A stretch of 64,000 bases of DNA from an uncultured Clostridia bacterium (GCA_947623205.1 CANQGM010000008.1:1-64000); one strand, 5' to 3'; counted from the stretch's first letter, positions 39,175 to 48,706 are shown. The notes: generated by a model not told the origin, from the sequence alone. Made by a program: numbers and translations.

Positions 39175-39873
39175 ATGCCGGAAAATAAAGTCACCAAAGC
39201 AGTAGTCTGCCCAATGTGCGGTGAACTCAGCAAGGCAGAAATATATACAAGCGTTAATCCAACAATTCAAAAAGGTATTCGAGGCAGGGTGCTTGATGGA
39301 GAATTATTTTCATGGATATGCCCGTCGTGCAATCACAGCGCACGCTTGACATATCCCATTCTTTACAATGATATGAAAAACCGTTTTATGGTTTATCTTA
39401 TTCCGAAATTTGACCGTTTTCAGCTGTGCGACAAAGAACTTGAACAAAAATACAGCAACCTGCGAAACATAAACAAACGTGTTGTACCTACATTTAACTT
39501 ATTTAAAGAAAAAATATTCATTTTTGAATCCGGACTCGACGATATGTCAGTTGAGCTGACCAAGCTTGCCATAAGCCAGACTGTTTCAAAAAAGCTTGAC
39601 GGCGAAAAAATTACAGAAGGTTATCTTTCAATGTATGACCGTGAAAGCAACACAATGGGATTTACATATTTTATCGGAGAAGAATGTGAACCGTATGTAC
39701 AGACCGCTCGTCTTGAAATTTACGGAAAGTCAAAAGATATTGTTGACGAGTTTGCCTTAAAGGACAAAAAGCTAAAGGGTTTTATAAAAATTGACCGTGA
39801 ATGGGCTGAAAATATCCTTTACCGGTACAAACGGGCAAAACACATTGAAAAACTCAACAAACTGAAAGAATAA
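39175..39873 (+). CDS. CpXC-domain protein
   Basis: A 232-residue protein with an N-terminal zinc-ribbon-like CpXC domain: CPMCGELSKAEIYTSVNPTIQ and, about 40 residues on, CPSCNHSARLTYPILYNDM. The rest is mixed alpha/beta with no recognised catalytic motif. CpXC proteins of unknown role are common in gut Clostridia. The start ATG 39175 follows AGAGGTG; upstream in-frame codons have no ribosome binding site. It is monocistronic and convergent with citrate synthase (11 bp between stops). Confidence 0.8.
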   Translation: MPENKVTKAVVCPMCGELSKAEIYTSVNPTIQKGIRGRVLDGELFSWICPSCNHSARLTYPILYNDMKNRFMVYLIPKFDRFQLCDKELEQKYSNLRNINKRVVPTFNLFKEKIFIFESGLDDMSVELTKLAISQTVSKKLDGEKITEGYLSMYDRESNTMGFTYFIGEECEPYVQTARLEIYGKSKDIVDEFALKDKKLKGFIKIDREWAENILYRYKRAKHIEKLNKLKE

Positions 39874-39884
39874 TTTTAAGCTGA

Positions 39885-41273
39885 TTATCGCTCAGCGATT
39901 GGAACATATTTCTTTGACTTTGAAATACTCATATAAGCCGGACGAATAATTTTTCCTTCGTTTACAAGCTCTTCAAGTCTGTGTGCGCTCCATCCGGCAA
40001 TACGTGCGGTTGCAAAAAGCGGAGTATAAAGCTCACACGGAATTTTAAGCATACTGTAAAGCAATCCGCTGTAAAAATCTACGTTTGCCGCAACGCCCTT
40101 ATAAATTTTACGCTTTTTAGCAATAACCTGAGGCGCTATTTTTTCAACCTTTTCATAAAGTGAAAACTCTTCGTTATATCCTTCGGCCTCGGCAAGTTTT
40201 TTAACGGAACCCCTGAGAATCACCTGGCGCGGGTCTGAAATGGTATATACTGCGTGTCCCATACCATATATGAGTCCCTTGCGGTCAAATGCTTTTTTAT
40301 CAAGCAGGTTCTCAAGATAATTTGTTATTGCCTCGTCATCGTTCCAATCCTTTATATTCTTTTTAATGTCTTCAAACATATAATAAACCTTAACATTTGC
40401 TCCGCCGTGTTTAGGTCCTTTTAAAGAAGCAAGCGCCGCGGCAACTGTTGAATAAGTATCGGTTCCCGAAGACGTTACAACGTGTGTTGTAAATGTTGAG
40501 TTATTGCCGCCGCCGTGTTCCATGTGAAGAATAAGCGCCATATCAAGCACCTTGGCTTCAAGCGGAGTATATTTGCGGTCGGGGCGAAGCAGTGACAGTA
40601 TTACCTCTGCCGTTGACATTGACGGGTCGGCACGGTGTATGTACAGGCTTTTGTCGCGAAGATAATGATTATATGCATGATAGCCGTAAACGGATAAAAG
40701 AGGAAATACCGAAATCAACTGAATACACTGCCTTAAAACATTTTCAATTGATGTATCGTTAGGATTTTTGTCATAGCAGAAAAGTGTAAGAACACTTCTT
40801 GCTATTGAGTTCATCATATCTTCGCTGGGGGCTTTCAGAATTACATCACGCACAAAATTCGGAGGCAAAGTTCTGTATTTTACAATAAGCTCTTTAAAGT
40901 TTTCAAGCTCGTCGGAATCAGGCATTTCTCCAAACAGCAGAAGATAAGCAACTTCTTCAAATCCAAAACGATTATCGTCCATAATTCCTTTTATAATGTC
41001 ATTTACATTGTATCCTCTATAATAAAGTTCGCCTTCGCTTGGAACCAGCTTTCCGTCAACTAATTTATTCTGTTTTATTGTTGAAATATCGGTAAGTCCT
41101 GTAAGTACGCCTTTTCCGTCAAGGTCGCGCAAACCTCTTTTTACGTCATATTTTACATACAGGTCGGAATCAATAACGGAATTTGCTTTCATTTTATCGG
41201 CAAGGATATGTATTTGTGGTGTATTCTCTGAATATTCCCCGTTGACAAATGACTTGAGCCTGTTTTCTGTCAC
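39885..41273 (-). CDS. Citrate synthase
   Basis: A 462-residue citrate synthase condensing acetyl-CoA and oxaloacetate. Seen: RGLRDLDGKGVLTGLTDIS, EGELYYRGYNVNDII, the catalytic His regions LILHMEHGGGNNSTF and GMGHAVYTISDPR, and PKHGGANVKV. The N-terminal extension and length fit the Clostridial type II enzyme; 2-methylcitrate synthase cannot be excluded. The start is GTG 41273 with AAAGGAGTGATTAT upstream. With fumarase nearby and PFOR, it belongs to an incomplete TCA pathway feeding glutamate, as usual in anaerobes (inference). Confidence 0.92.
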   Translation of the reverse strand: MTENRLKSFVNGEYSENTPQIHILADKMKANSVIDSDLYVKYDVKRGLRDLDGKGVLTGLTDISTIKQNKLVDGKLVPSEGELYYRGYNVNDIIKGIMDDNRFGFEEVAYLLLFGEMPDSDELENFKELIVKYRTLPPNFVRDVILKAPSEDMMNSIARSVLTLFCYDKNPNDTSIENVLRQCIQLISVFPLLSVYGYHAYNHYLRDKSLYIHRADPSMSTAEVILSLLRPDRKYTPLEAKVLDMALILHMEHGGGNNSTFTTHVVTSSGTDTYSTVAAALASLKGPKHGGANVKVYYMFEDIKKNIKDWNDDEAITNYLENLLDKKAFDRKGLIYGMGHAVYTISDPRQVILRGSVKKLAEAEGYNEEFSLYEKVEKIAPQVIAKKRKIYKGVAANVDFYSGLLYSMLKIPCELYTPLFATARIAGWSAHRLEELVNEGKIIRPAYMSISKSKKYVPIAER

Positions 41274-41488
41274 ATAATCACTCCTTTATTTTTCAGAATA
41301 AAATAATATATTTGTTTTTATTATATCATATTCTTATAAAAAAGAAAAGACATATCAAGCATATATGTGTAATATTTTTCTAAAATTTATAAATTTTGCA
41401 GTATAAGCCTATGAAGAAGCGCATACCTTAAGCCGAGTGCCGGCTCCCTTTTTTAATTTATCATCAAAAATTTGCATACCCTGATAAT

Positions 41489-41797
41489 TTATCTCATTTG
41501 GTATTTTTGCAGATCAACTAAATTATTTTTAACTTCTATATTCTCGCTTTCAAGCAGTTTTTTCTGTTCATCAGAACCCCCAAATGCAAAATTCGGCGCA
41601 AGCCTGCCCTTTGCATTTACCACCCTGTGGCAGGGGATCACTCCCGGAGCGGGGTTTCTGTGGAGTGCGTTTCCTACAATTCTGGCATAGTTTTTGTTTC
41701 CTGCCATTACGGCAATTTGTCCATATGTCGCAACCCTGCCGAACGGTATTTGAAGAACCGCCTCATATATTCTGTCATAAATTGATTTATCAGTCAT
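41489..41797 (-). CDS. MGMT-family alkyltransferase-like protein
   Basis: A 102-residue protein equal to the C-terminal active domain of O6-alkylguanine-DNA alkyltransferases: VLQIPFGRVATYGQIAVMAG (DNA-binding helix and Arg finger region) and the active-site VIPCHRVVNAKGRLA with the acceptor Cys. The Cys is present, unlike the ATL proteins that carry Trp or Ala, yet the N-terminal Ada-like half is absent, as in YbaZ-type proteins. The start at 41797 follows GAGGAAGACA and overlaps the LOG gene end by 8 bp, so the two are coupled. Confidence 0.85.
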   Translation of the reverse strand: MTDKSIYDRIYEAVLQIPFGRVATYGQIAVMAGNKNYARIVGNALHRNPAPGVIPCHRVVNAKGRLAPNFAFGGSDEQKKLLESENIEVKNNLVDLQKYQMR

Positions 41798-42386
41798 TGT
41801 CTTCCTCTTCATGCCAATCAAGATAATTATATTTATTATAAGAATATGGGGTATAATTTTCAAGCTGTTCAAAAATTTCTTCTTCGGTGTCGGCAACAGA
41901 ATAAAGCCTGTTGCAGGAATTGCTCATAAAGTTTTCTTTTACTGAGTTTTCAAGCATTTTAAGCATTGAGTTGTAATAACCTTTTACGTTATAAATTATA
42001 ATAGGCTTTGAATGGCGTCTAAGCTGTTTTAATGTTAAAACCTCAAAAAATTCTTCAAACGTACCTATTCCGCCTGCGCAAATAACAAACGCATCCGCTT
42101 TGTCTTCCATTATTCCTTTACGCTCGCGCATTGTCTCGGTATAAATAATTTCCGTACATCCTTCATATATTACATTCATTTCGGTAAAAAATCTCGGCGT
42201 TACTCCTATGAGCGCTCCGTTTTGAGAAGTCACGCCGCGCGCGGCTGCGCCCATAACTCCGTATTTACCTGCGCCGAAAACCATTCCGTGTCCTCTTTTT
42301 GCCATTGATTTGCCAAGCCGTTCGGCAGAATCAAGATATTCTTTGTCAATTTTTTCACTTGACGAACCGAAAACACATATATTCAT
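41790..42386 (-). CDS. LOG-family (TIGR00730) Rossmann-fold nucleotide hydrolase
   Basis: A 198-residue LOG/YvdD-like protein: MNICVFGSSSEKIDKEYLDSAERLG at the start, GMVFGAGKYGVMGAAARG, the catalytic MRERKGIMEDKADAFV and the CAGGIGTFEEFFEVLT loop (family 'P-G-G-x-G-T-x-x-E', here A for P). LOG proteins release the base from nucleoside 5'-monophosphates, such as cytokinin ribotides in plants. The bacterial role is uncertain. The start 42386 has AAAGGG upstream. The ORF extends further, but without a ribosome binding site. Acidic tail EEEDND. Confidence 0.88.
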   Translation of the reverse strand: MNICVFGSSSEKIDKEYLDSAERLGKSMAKRGHGMVFGAGKYGVMGAAARGVTSQNGALIGVTPRFFTEMNVIYEGCTEIIYTETMRERKGIMEDKADAFVICAGGIGTFEEFFEVLTLKQLRRHSKPIIIYNVKGYYNSMLKMLENSVKENFMSNSCNRLYSVADTEEEIFEQLENYTPYSYNKYNYLDWHEEEDND

Positions 42387-42720
42387 ATTAAAAAACCCTT
42401 TCTTATATTTATATGTTAATACCGATCTGAATATTACTGACATTATACAACTCAGCTTTAATGCGGTCAATAATTGAATTTTTATTTGTGCATACTATAA
42501 TAGCCTTTGCATTAAACTCAATTAATATTATTTAATTTTGTGTTTTCATACATTAAATTTGTCAGTATCTGTTGTATAAGCCGTATATTACTCTTTGTTA
42601 ATGCAATTAATATTATTATAATTTTAACCCTTGTAACCCTTGCTATTTTTATCCATTTATTTATAATAAAAGTAAAGCACAAACCTTTAAAAAACTAAAA
42701 ACTGAAACAAGGAGAAAACA
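42387..42720. other. Intergenic region upstream of the alcohol dehydrogenase
   Basis: 334 bp, AT-rich. A repeated CAATTAATATTATT (42519 and 42604), each preceded by TTAA-type half-sites, makes two loose palindromes (ATTAA-N6-TTAAT; TTAAT-GCA-ATTAA) that faintly resemble Rex operators. No gene is seen. Confidence 0.4.
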
Positions 42721-43893
42721 ATGATAAATTTTGATTTTTACAATCCCACAAAAATACTTTTCGGCAGCGGCAAACTCAACGAACTCGGCAATCAGACAAT
42801 GCCCGGCAAAAAAGCATTGCTTCTTACCTCTAACGGCAAATCCACAAAGGAGAACGGTTATCTTGACCGCACAACAGAGCAGCTTAAAAAAGCCGGCGCA
42901 GATTATGCTTTATTTGATAAAATTATGGAAAACCCAATTAAAGAAGTGATTATGGAAGGCGCTGCTTTTGCAAAAACAAACGGATGCGATTTCATTGTTG
43001 CACTCGGCGGCGGCGCTGTGCTTGATTCTTCAGTGGCAATTGCTGCAATGGCTTCCAATCCCGGCGATTTATGGGATTATGTATGCGGCGGCACCGGTAA
43101 AGGTCAGCCGCTTGTTAATAAGGGACTTCCCATTGTAACGATTACAACCACTTCCGGCACGGGTTCCGAAATTAACTGCTGGGGCGTTATATCTAACCTT
43201 GAAACCAATGAAAAAATCGGATTCGGCGATGCGGAGCTTAATCCCGTGCTTTGTGTAGTTGACCCTGAGCTTATGAAAACCGTTCCTGCAAAATATACCG
43301 CTTTTCAGGGTTTTGACGCGCTGTTCCACAATACCGAAGTTATGATTTCAAACGGAGTAAATATTCTTAGCGAAACAATTGCGCTTTCCGCCATTGAAAA
43401 TATTGCAAAATATCTGCCCCGTGCGGTGAAAGACGGTAACGATTTAGAGGCAAGAGAACACGTTGCCTACGGCAGCACATTGGCGGGAATCACTATGCAG
43501 CTTACCAGCACTACCGCAGAACACTCTATGGAACATTCTATGAGCGCTTATCACCACAATCTGCCTCACGGCGCGGGACTTATTATGATTTCAAAAGCGT
43601 TTTATGAATTTTTTATTGAAAAGCACGCCTGCGACGAACAATTTATAAAAATGGCAAAGTCAATGGGCATTCCCGATGCCGATAAACCTGAGGATTTCAT
43701 TACTGCGCTTGTAAAGCTTCAGCAAGATTGCGGGGTGGCGGATCTTAAAATGAGCGATTATGGATTTACCCCCGATGAATCTATGACGCTTGCAAAGGGT
43801 GCGCGCTCAATGCAGGGCGGTCTGTTTCTTGCAAATCCCTGTGAAATGACCGACGAGGACTGCGCAGGAATTTTTGATAGATCTTACAGATAA
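42721..43893 (+). CDS. Iron-containing alcohol dehydrogenase
   Basis: A 390-residue group III alcohol dehydrogenase (butanol dehydrogenase-like). NAD(P)-binding motif GGGAVLDSSVAIA near residue 100, TTTSGTGSEINCWGVI near residue 142, and metal-ligand residues in FDALFHNTE (Asp, His) and the His-rich EHSMEHSMSAYHHNLPHGAGL. It reduces aldehydes to alcohols during fermentation; the exact substrate is not readable. AAGGAGAAAACA precedes the ATG. Monocistronic, with a terminator shared with the sensor kinase. Confidence 0.93.
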   Translation: MINFDFYNPTKILFGSGKLNELGNQTMPGKKALLLTSNGKSTKENGYLDRTTEQLKKAGADYALFDKIMENPIKEVIMEGAAFAKTNGCDFIVALGGGAVLDSSVAIAAMASNPGDLWDYVCGGTGKGQPLVNKGLPIVTITTTSGTGSEINCWGVISNLETNEKIGFGDAELNPVLCVVDPELMKTVPAKYTAFQGFDALFHNTEVMISNGVNILSETIALSAIENIAKYLPRAVKDGNDLEAREHVAYGSTLAGITMQLTSTTAEHSMEHSMSAYHHNLPHGAGLIMISKAFYEFFIEKHACDEQFIKMAKSMGIPDADKPEDFITALVKLQQDCGVADLKMSDYGFTPDESMTLAKGARSMQGGLFLANPCEMTDEDCAGIFDRSYR

Positions 43894-44000
43894 GAAAAGA
43901 CGTAATATGGACTTACATCAATTTTAATATTTTTAAATTCCGGCAAGGGTGATTTAAAAATTTGAAGTTTTTTACATTATAAATAAAACGCAGATAAAAA

Positions 44001-44028
44001 ATACCGCTTTAAAGGCGGTATTTTTTTG
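44001..44028. terminator. Bidirectional terminator between adh and the sensor kinase
   Basis: A 7-bp stem ATACCGC/GCGGTAT with a 7-nt loop. It is flanked by A-runs on the left and TTTTTTT on the right, so it can stop both convergent transcripts. Confidence 0.85.
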
Positions 44029-44051
44029 TTAAAGCTGCTGCTCTAATCTTT

Positions 44052-45584
44052 TTATTTGCTTGGCCGGTTTTTGTCTGTTTTCCTGACGCCTGCAACATTT
44101 AGTTCAAACCAGAATGTGCTTCCTTCGCCAAGCTTGCTGCGTACACCGTAGTGGGCATTGTGCGCGTCGAGTATGCTTTTTACAATTGAAAGTCCAAGCC
44201 CCGAACCTATTACTCCGCGTTTGTGTTCTTTGTCTACCTTATAATACCTGTCCCAAATATACTCAAGCTTTTCGGGCGGAATACCCTCGCCGTGGTCAGT
44301 GACCTCAATTATTACTTTTTTGTCTTCAATCTTTTGTTTTACTATTACCGTCTTGTCCTCGCCGGAATAATTTATGGCATTATTCACAAGGTTATAAACT
44401 ACCTGTGAAATTTTAAGTTCATCTGCAAAAACAAAAACATTTTCGCTGCTCTCAAAAATAATGTTGTATCCGTCCTGCTCCTTTAGTTTTGCATATCGGG
44501 CAAATATGTTATTAATGCTGTCTGTAAGACAAAACTTTGTTTTTTCGGGTTGAATCGCTCCTGACTGGAGCTTTGACAAATCAAGCAGATCGTTAACAAG
44601 ATTTGACAGCCGGGACGCCTCGTCAATAATAATCTGAATATTTTCGGGAGTGTTTTCATCCGGCAAATCGCGCATTACTTCGCCATATCCCGTAATCATT
44701 GTCAGCGGAGTACGCAAATCGTGTGAAATATTTGCAATAAGCTCTTTTTGCAGTTTTTCCGTTGCGGCAAGCTCCGTTTTTGCATAATTCAGCGTTTCGT
44801 TAAGTTCTTCAACTTCAAGATAACCCGTACCTTCAAAATTAACATCATAGTTCTTTTTTGCAAGTTCCTTTGCCGCTTTGTTTGTCATTGAAATGGGGCG
44901 CGCGATTTTACGGCTTGCATAAAGCGAAATTATAATTGCAAGCAATACAAATACTATTGAGACAATGCAGAGCTGTCCCCGAATAATTTCAACGGTATTG
45001 CCGAGCGGGGTAATTGACGAAGTTACAATTAAAAAACACTCCGTGCTGTTTTCAAGCGATATTATGTCGGCATAAACCATATTCTGCACTTTGTTTGAGG
45101 ATTTTGTGAACCATTCAATTTTGCTGTTTGCGCCGTTGGAAAATTCATTGTTCGGCAATATTATTTTGGACATTTCTTTACTGTAATTGCTTGTAACGTC
45201 CATAAATTTTCCGCCGTTATCCCTTGCTTTTTTATAATATGAATAAATATCGTGATATTCTAAATCGAGAGAGGTTGAGGGGCTGTCGTATTCACAGTAG
45301 TATTTCAGAGAGAACAGTGACGTTGAGTCATATACGTAAACCGAAAGCGAGTTATAGTTTGCTACGTTTTCAATTGTCTCTTTAACATTCTTATTTTGCT
45401 TAATTGATTCCGCTATTGCGGAAGCATATTTTTTAACCTGTGATGATTTTGTAGCCGTGTAAAATGACGAAAGAAAAAATGTCTGAAACACCCAAAGCAC
45501 AATAAGTATTACTATTCCAAAAATCAAAAAATACCACAAAAGTTTAAAGTGAAGCGGCATTTTATGCCGGTCAAAGCGTTTCAA
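44052..45584 (-). CDS. Sensor histidine kinase
   Basis: A 510-residue membrane kinase. TM1 is about residues 14-36 and TM2 about 204-222, enclosing a ~165-residue extracellular sensor domain. HAMP follows (KIARPISMTNKAAKELAKKNYD), then the H-box NISHDLRTPLTMITGYGE with phosphoacceptor His288, and the catalytic ATPase with N-box NLVNNAINYSGE, DHGEGIPPEKLEYIWDRYY and GSGLGLSIVKSILDAH. The start is TTG 45584, supported by GAGGGGTGG and by overlap with the regulator gene (14 bp). It pairs with the OmpR-type regulator encoded upstream. Signal unknown. Confidence 0.93.
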   Translation of the reverse strand: MKRFDRHKMPLHFKLLWYFLIFGIVILIVLWVFQTFFLSSFYTATKSSQVKKYASAIAESIKQNKNVKETIENVANYNSLSVYVYDSTSLFSLKYYCEYDSPSTSLDLEYHDIYSYYKKARDNGGKFMDVTSNYSKEMSKIILPNNEFSNGANSKIEWFTKSSNKVQNMVYADIISLENSTECFLIVTSSITPLGNTVEIIRGQLCIVSIVFVLLAIIISLYASRKIARPISMTNKAAKELAKKNYDVNFEGTGYLEVEELNETLNYAKTELAATEKLQKELIANISHDLRTPLTMITGYGEVMRDLPDENTPENIQIIIDEASRLSNLVNDLLDLSKLQSGAIQPEKTKFCLTDSINNIFARYAKLKEQDGYNIIFESSENVFVFADELKISQVVYNLVNNAINYSGEDKTVIVKQKIEDKKVIIEVTDHGEGIPPEKLEYIWDRYYKVDKEHKRGVIGSGLGLSIVKSILDAHNAHYGVRSKLGEGSTFWFELNVAGVRKTDKNRPSK

Positions 45585-46251
45585 AGCGGTAACCCACCCC
45601 TCGCAAGGTAACTATACATTTGCTGTATTCACCAATACTTTTGCGCAAAAGTTTAATATGAGTGTCAAGGGTACGCTCATCTCCGAAAAAGTCATAACCC
45701 CACACTTCGCTTATAAGTTTTTCCCTGGTGAGAGCAAGTCCTTTATTTTTAACCATATAAAAGAACAGCTCGTATTCCTTTGGCGTCATATCTATCCTTT
45801 CGCCGTCAATAGTAACAATTCTTGCCGAAAAGTCAACAGACAATCCCTTATAAGTAAAAATATCCTTGGCGTTTTCGGGCAGGTTCCCGCCGCTTGAACG
45901 CTTGATAACTGCGTTTACACGCATCATAAGCTCTTTTGGAGAAAACGGTTTTACAACATAGTCGTCACTGCCAAGCTCAAACCCGTGTATTTTATCATAT
46001 TCTTCTCCCCTTGCCGAAAGCATTATAATCGGGGTTTGTCTGAATTTGCGTATTTCTCTGCAAGCAGAAAATCCGTCAAGCTCAGGCATCATTACATCCA
46101 TTATTATAAGGTCAAATTCCTCTTTGCGGCATATTTCAATTGCCTGCATTCCGTCAACCGCCTCTTTAACAGTGTATCCCTCAAATTCCGCGTATTTTCT
46201 TATTATTTGCCTTATTCTAAATTCGTCGTCAACTACAAGTATTCTGCCCAT
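45571..46251 (-). CDS. OmpR/PhoB-family response regulator
   Basis: A 226-residue regulator. Receiver domain with acidic pocket VVDDE (8-10), phosphoacceptor Asp52 (IIMDVMMPELDG), Thr/Ser in IIMLSARG and Lys in DDYVVKPFSP. The C-terminal winged helix (~130-226) has IDMTPKEYELFFYMVKNKG and ERTLDTHIKLLRKSIGE. GGAGAGCG precedes the ATG. It is the first gene of a two-gene leftward operon with the sensor kinase, divergent from the fumarase operon 290 bp away. Which genes it controls is not visible. Confidence 0.95.
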   Translation of the reverse strand: MGRILVVDDEFRIRQIIRKYAEFEGYTVKEAVDGMQAIEICRKEEFDLIIMDVMMPELDGFSACREIRKFRQTPIIMLSARGEEYDKIHGFELGSDDYVVKPFSPKELMMRVNAVIKRSSGGNLPENAKDIFTYKGLSVDFSARIVTIDGERIDMTPKEYELFFYMVKNKGLALTREKLISEVWGYDFFGDERTLDTHIKLLRKSIGEYSKCIVTLRGVGYRFETL

Positions 46252-46406
46252 TTAACGCTCTCCTTTGTCTCGTTTACTTCTAATATGTTTATTTTAATTG
46301 CACTTTACTGTATTCAATAATCTAACGAATAATTGTGACAGAAATATGTTATTTTTTTAAAAGTTATGAAAACTAATGTAAACAGTATATCATATTTTTA
46401 TAAATA

Positions 46407-46435
46407 TTGAAATAACGCACCAAAAGTTTTATAAT
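46407..46435 (+). promoter_or_regulatory. Promoter of the fumarase operon
   Basis: TTGAAA, a 17-nt spacer, TATAAT, with the start predicted about 100 nt ahead of the ATG at 46542. Confidence 0.75.
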
Positions 46436-46541
46436 GTAATAAAAACAGATTTAATGTTACAAACTGACTTTTTTACAATAGTTTTTGATGAAAAAAGTAA
46501 ATTTAAGTATGTTTATAACTTAATGCGAAGGGACAAATAAT

Positions 46542-47393
46542 ATGGAAATACGCTGTATAAAAGCAGACGCAGTCACAAAAACAGTTAAAAAGCTGTTTAT
46601 GGACTGCAATTATTACATAGGCAACGATATTATGGGCGCGCTTGAAAATTCATATACGACCGAAAATTCACCCATTGGCAAAAATGTTCTTGCACAGATA
46701 ATTAAAAACGACAAAATAGCCGCACAGGAAAAAATACCTGTTTGCCAGGATACCGGTATGGCAATTCTGTTTGTGGAATACGGCGATAAGGTTGTGATTG
46801 AGGACGGCTGTTTTAACGACGCGGTAAATGAAGGAGTTCGTCAGGCTTACAACGACGGCTATCTGCGCAAAAGTGTAGTAAGCGACCCTGTTTTTGACAG
46901 AGTAAATACAAAAGATAATACTCCCGCTATAATACACACCAAAATAATAAGCGGAAACACAATAAAAATCACAGCCGGAGGCAAAGGCTTTGGCAGTGAA
47001 AATATGTCTGCAATAAAAATGCTTACACCGTCTTACGGTGTTGAGGGGGTCAAAAAGTTTGTTCTTGACACTGTATTTAAAGCAGGTCCCAATCCCTGTC
47101 CTCCTATTGTTGTAGGCGTGGGAATAGGCGGAACATTTGAGCGTGCCGCACAGCTTGCCAAAAAAGCAACCTTCCGTTCAATTGACACTCACAACGAGGA
47201 CAGGCGCTACGCAAAGCTTGAACAGGAACTGCTTTCAGAGATCAATAAAATGGGCTTTGGCCCTGCGGGACTCGGAGGAAGCACCACGGCCCTCGGCGTA
47301 AATATTGAAACCTCTCCCACACACATTGCAGGAATGCCCGTAGCGGTAAATATTTGCTGTCATGCCGCAAGACACGCAAGCGCTATTATCTGA
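46542..47393 (+). CDS. Class I fumarate hydratase, alpha subunit
   Basis: A 283-residue iron-sulfur hydro-lyase subunit. Candidate [4Fe-4S] ligands are the Cys residues in [17 protein letters not shown] (near residue 66), [17 protein letters not shown] and [11 protein letters not shown] near the C-terminus. Arg/His substrate residues lie around [12 protein letters not shown] and [25 protein letters not shown]. It interconverts fumarate and malate (or a related tartrate-type substrate). The two-subunit form is typical of anaerobes and oxygen-sensitive. GCGAAGGGACAAATAAT precedes the ATG. The beta subunit follows after 16 bp. Confidence 0.92.
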   Translation: MEIRCIKADAVTKTVKKLFMDCNYYIGNDIMGALENSYTTENSPIGKNVLAQIIKNDKIAAQEKIPVCQDTGMAILFVEYGDKVVIEDGCFNDAVNEGVRQAYNDGYLRKSVVSDPVFDRVNTKDNTPAIIHTKIISGNTIKITAGGKGFGSENMSAIKMLTPSYGVEGVKKFVLDTVFKAGPNPCPPIVVGVGIGGTFERAAQLAKKATFRSIDTHNEDRRYAKLEQELLSEINKMGFGPAGLGGSTTALGVNIETSPTHIAGMPVAVNICCHAARHASAII

Positions 47394-47409
47394 CGAAAGG
47401 AATATTACT

Positions 47410-47958
47410 ATGCAAAAAAGAATAAAACTTCCGCTTACCGATAAGGATATTAAAGAGCTTAAAGCAGGCGACAGCGTTCTGATTACGGGTACTTTGCTGA
47501 CCGCCCGTGACGCGGCACATAAAAGACTTTTTGAACTTATTGAAAAAGGCAAAAAATTGCCTGTTGATATAAAAGGTCAAATAATTTACTATGTCGGCCC
47601 TGCTCCCGCAAAACCGGGACACACAGTGGGTCCCGCGGGTCCTACATCAAGTTACAGAATGGACAAATATACTCCGTCTTTGCTTGACCTTGGACTTAAA
47701 GGTATGATAGGCAAAGGCGCACGAAATAAGGATGTCGTTGACGCAATTGTAAAAAACAACTGTGTTTATTTTGCGGCTATCGGAGGGGCTGCCGCACTGA
47801 TTGCCAAAAGTATTAAAAAAGAAGAAATGCTGTGTTATGAAGACCTTGGCACAGAGGCAATACGCAGATATACGGTTGAGGATTTTCCCTGCATTGTTGC
47901 AATTGACTGTGAAGGCAATAACGTATATGAAACCGGTCCTTTAAAATACAGAAAATAG
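47410..47958 (+). CDS. Class I fumarate hydratase, beta subunit
   Basis: A 182-residue partner of the alpha subunit: LKAGDSVLITGTLLTARDAAHKRLFELI, YYVGPAPAKPGHTVGPAGPTSSYRMDKYTPSLLDLGLKGMIGKG and the end AIRRYTVEDFPCIVAIDCEGNNVYE, all typical of FumA C-terminal or TtdB-type subunits. The start at 47410 follows GAAAGGAATATTACT; the longer ORF overlaps the alpha gene without a ribosome binding site. There is no terminator of obvious strength before the 29-bp repeats downstream. Confidence 0.92.
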   Translation: MQKRIKLPLTDKDIKELKAGDSVLITGTLLTARDAAHKRLFELIEKGKKLPVDIKGQIIYYVGPAPAKPGHTVGPAGPTSSYRMDKYTPSLLDLGLKGMIGKGARNKDVVDAIVKNNCVYFAAIGGAAALIAKSIKKEEMLCYEDLGTEAIRRYTVEDFPCIVAIDCEGNNVYETGPLKYRK

Positions 47959-47965
47959 CTTTTGT

Positions 47966-48076
47966 ATGCACTGACTTTTATACTCGAACTAAAACAAACA
48001 TTTTATTCGTTTAACCATTAATATGTTCGGGCAGCCGAGGTTTCTAAATGCACCGACTTTTATACTCGAACTAAAA
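47966..48076. repeat. Pair of 29-bp direct repeats
   Basis: 29-bp copies at 47966-47994 and 48048-48076 differing at one base (core CGACTTTTATACTCGAAC in the second), 82 bp apart. The second overlaps the last codons and stop of lexA on the other strand. Origin unknown; not CRISPR, as there are only two copies. Confidence 0.7.
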
Positions 48077-48658
48077 ATAACGGACAAGGGAAATTACTTT
48101 TCCAAGAAGAATGACCTCGTCAACAATAATAGGTTCAAAATCATCATTTTCAGGCTGAAGTCTGAAATGTCCGTCCTCCTTGTAAAAACGTTTTACGGTT
48201 GCCTCGTCGCCTACAAGCGCAACCACGATCTCGCCGTTTTCTGCAACCGGTGTGCGGCTGACTATAACAATATCATCATTAAGTATTCCGGCGTTTATCA
48301 TACTTTCGCCCTGAACACGCAAAGCAAAAAGTTCACGGTTGCGTTTTAAACTTTCGGGCACGGGAATATAATATTCTATATCCTCAACAGCAAGAGTGGG
48401 ATAACCGGCGGCAACATTGCCCATTACGGGAACACCAATAGTTTTTTCTTCACCTTTGATATGAATACACCTGTTTACGCCGGGTTCGCGGGTTATCAGC
48501 TCACGATCTTCAAGTGCCTTGAGATGATGGTGAACGGTTGAAGTAGAACTTAATCCTGTTTTGGCGCATATCTCACGTACAGACGGTACTCTGCCTTCGG
48601 ACGAACATTCTTTTAAATAATCAAAAATTTTTTGCTGAGTTTTACTTAAAGGTTTCAT
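48071..48658 (-). CDS. lexA: LexA repressor
   Basis: A 195-residue SOS repressor. N-terminal winged helix (KTQQKIFDYLKECSSEGRVPSVREICAKTGLSSTSTVHHHLKALE), cleavage site A84-G85 (NVAAGYP), and Ser/Lys protease dyad S119 (QGESMINAGI) and K156 (DEATVKRF). RecA-stimulated self-cleavage relieves repression of DNA-repair genes. The start at 48658 follows GAGAGGGATGATTTT; earlier Met codons lack a site. A LexA-box-like sequence lies 49 bp upstream, suggesting autoregulation. Confidence 0.95.
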   Translation of the reverse strand: MKPLSKTQQKIFDYLKECSSEGRVPSVREICAKTGLSSTSTVHHHLKALEDRELITREPGVNRCIHIKGEEKTIGVPVMGNVAAGYPTLAVEDIEYYIPVPESLKRNRELFALRVQGESMINAGILNDDIVIVSRTPVAENGEIVVALVGDEATVKRFYKEDGHFRLQPENDDFEPIIVDEVILLGKVISLVRYF

Positions 48659-48706
48659 AAAATCATCCCTCTCCATACAAATCATATCATATAAAATGTC
48701 AAAAAT

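Noticed and set aside
41431..41456. Terminator downstream of the MGMT-like gene
   Set aside because: A short AGCCG/CGGCT stem with a T-run exists, but the T-run is on the plus strand while the gene is on the minus strand and no rightward transcript is evident.
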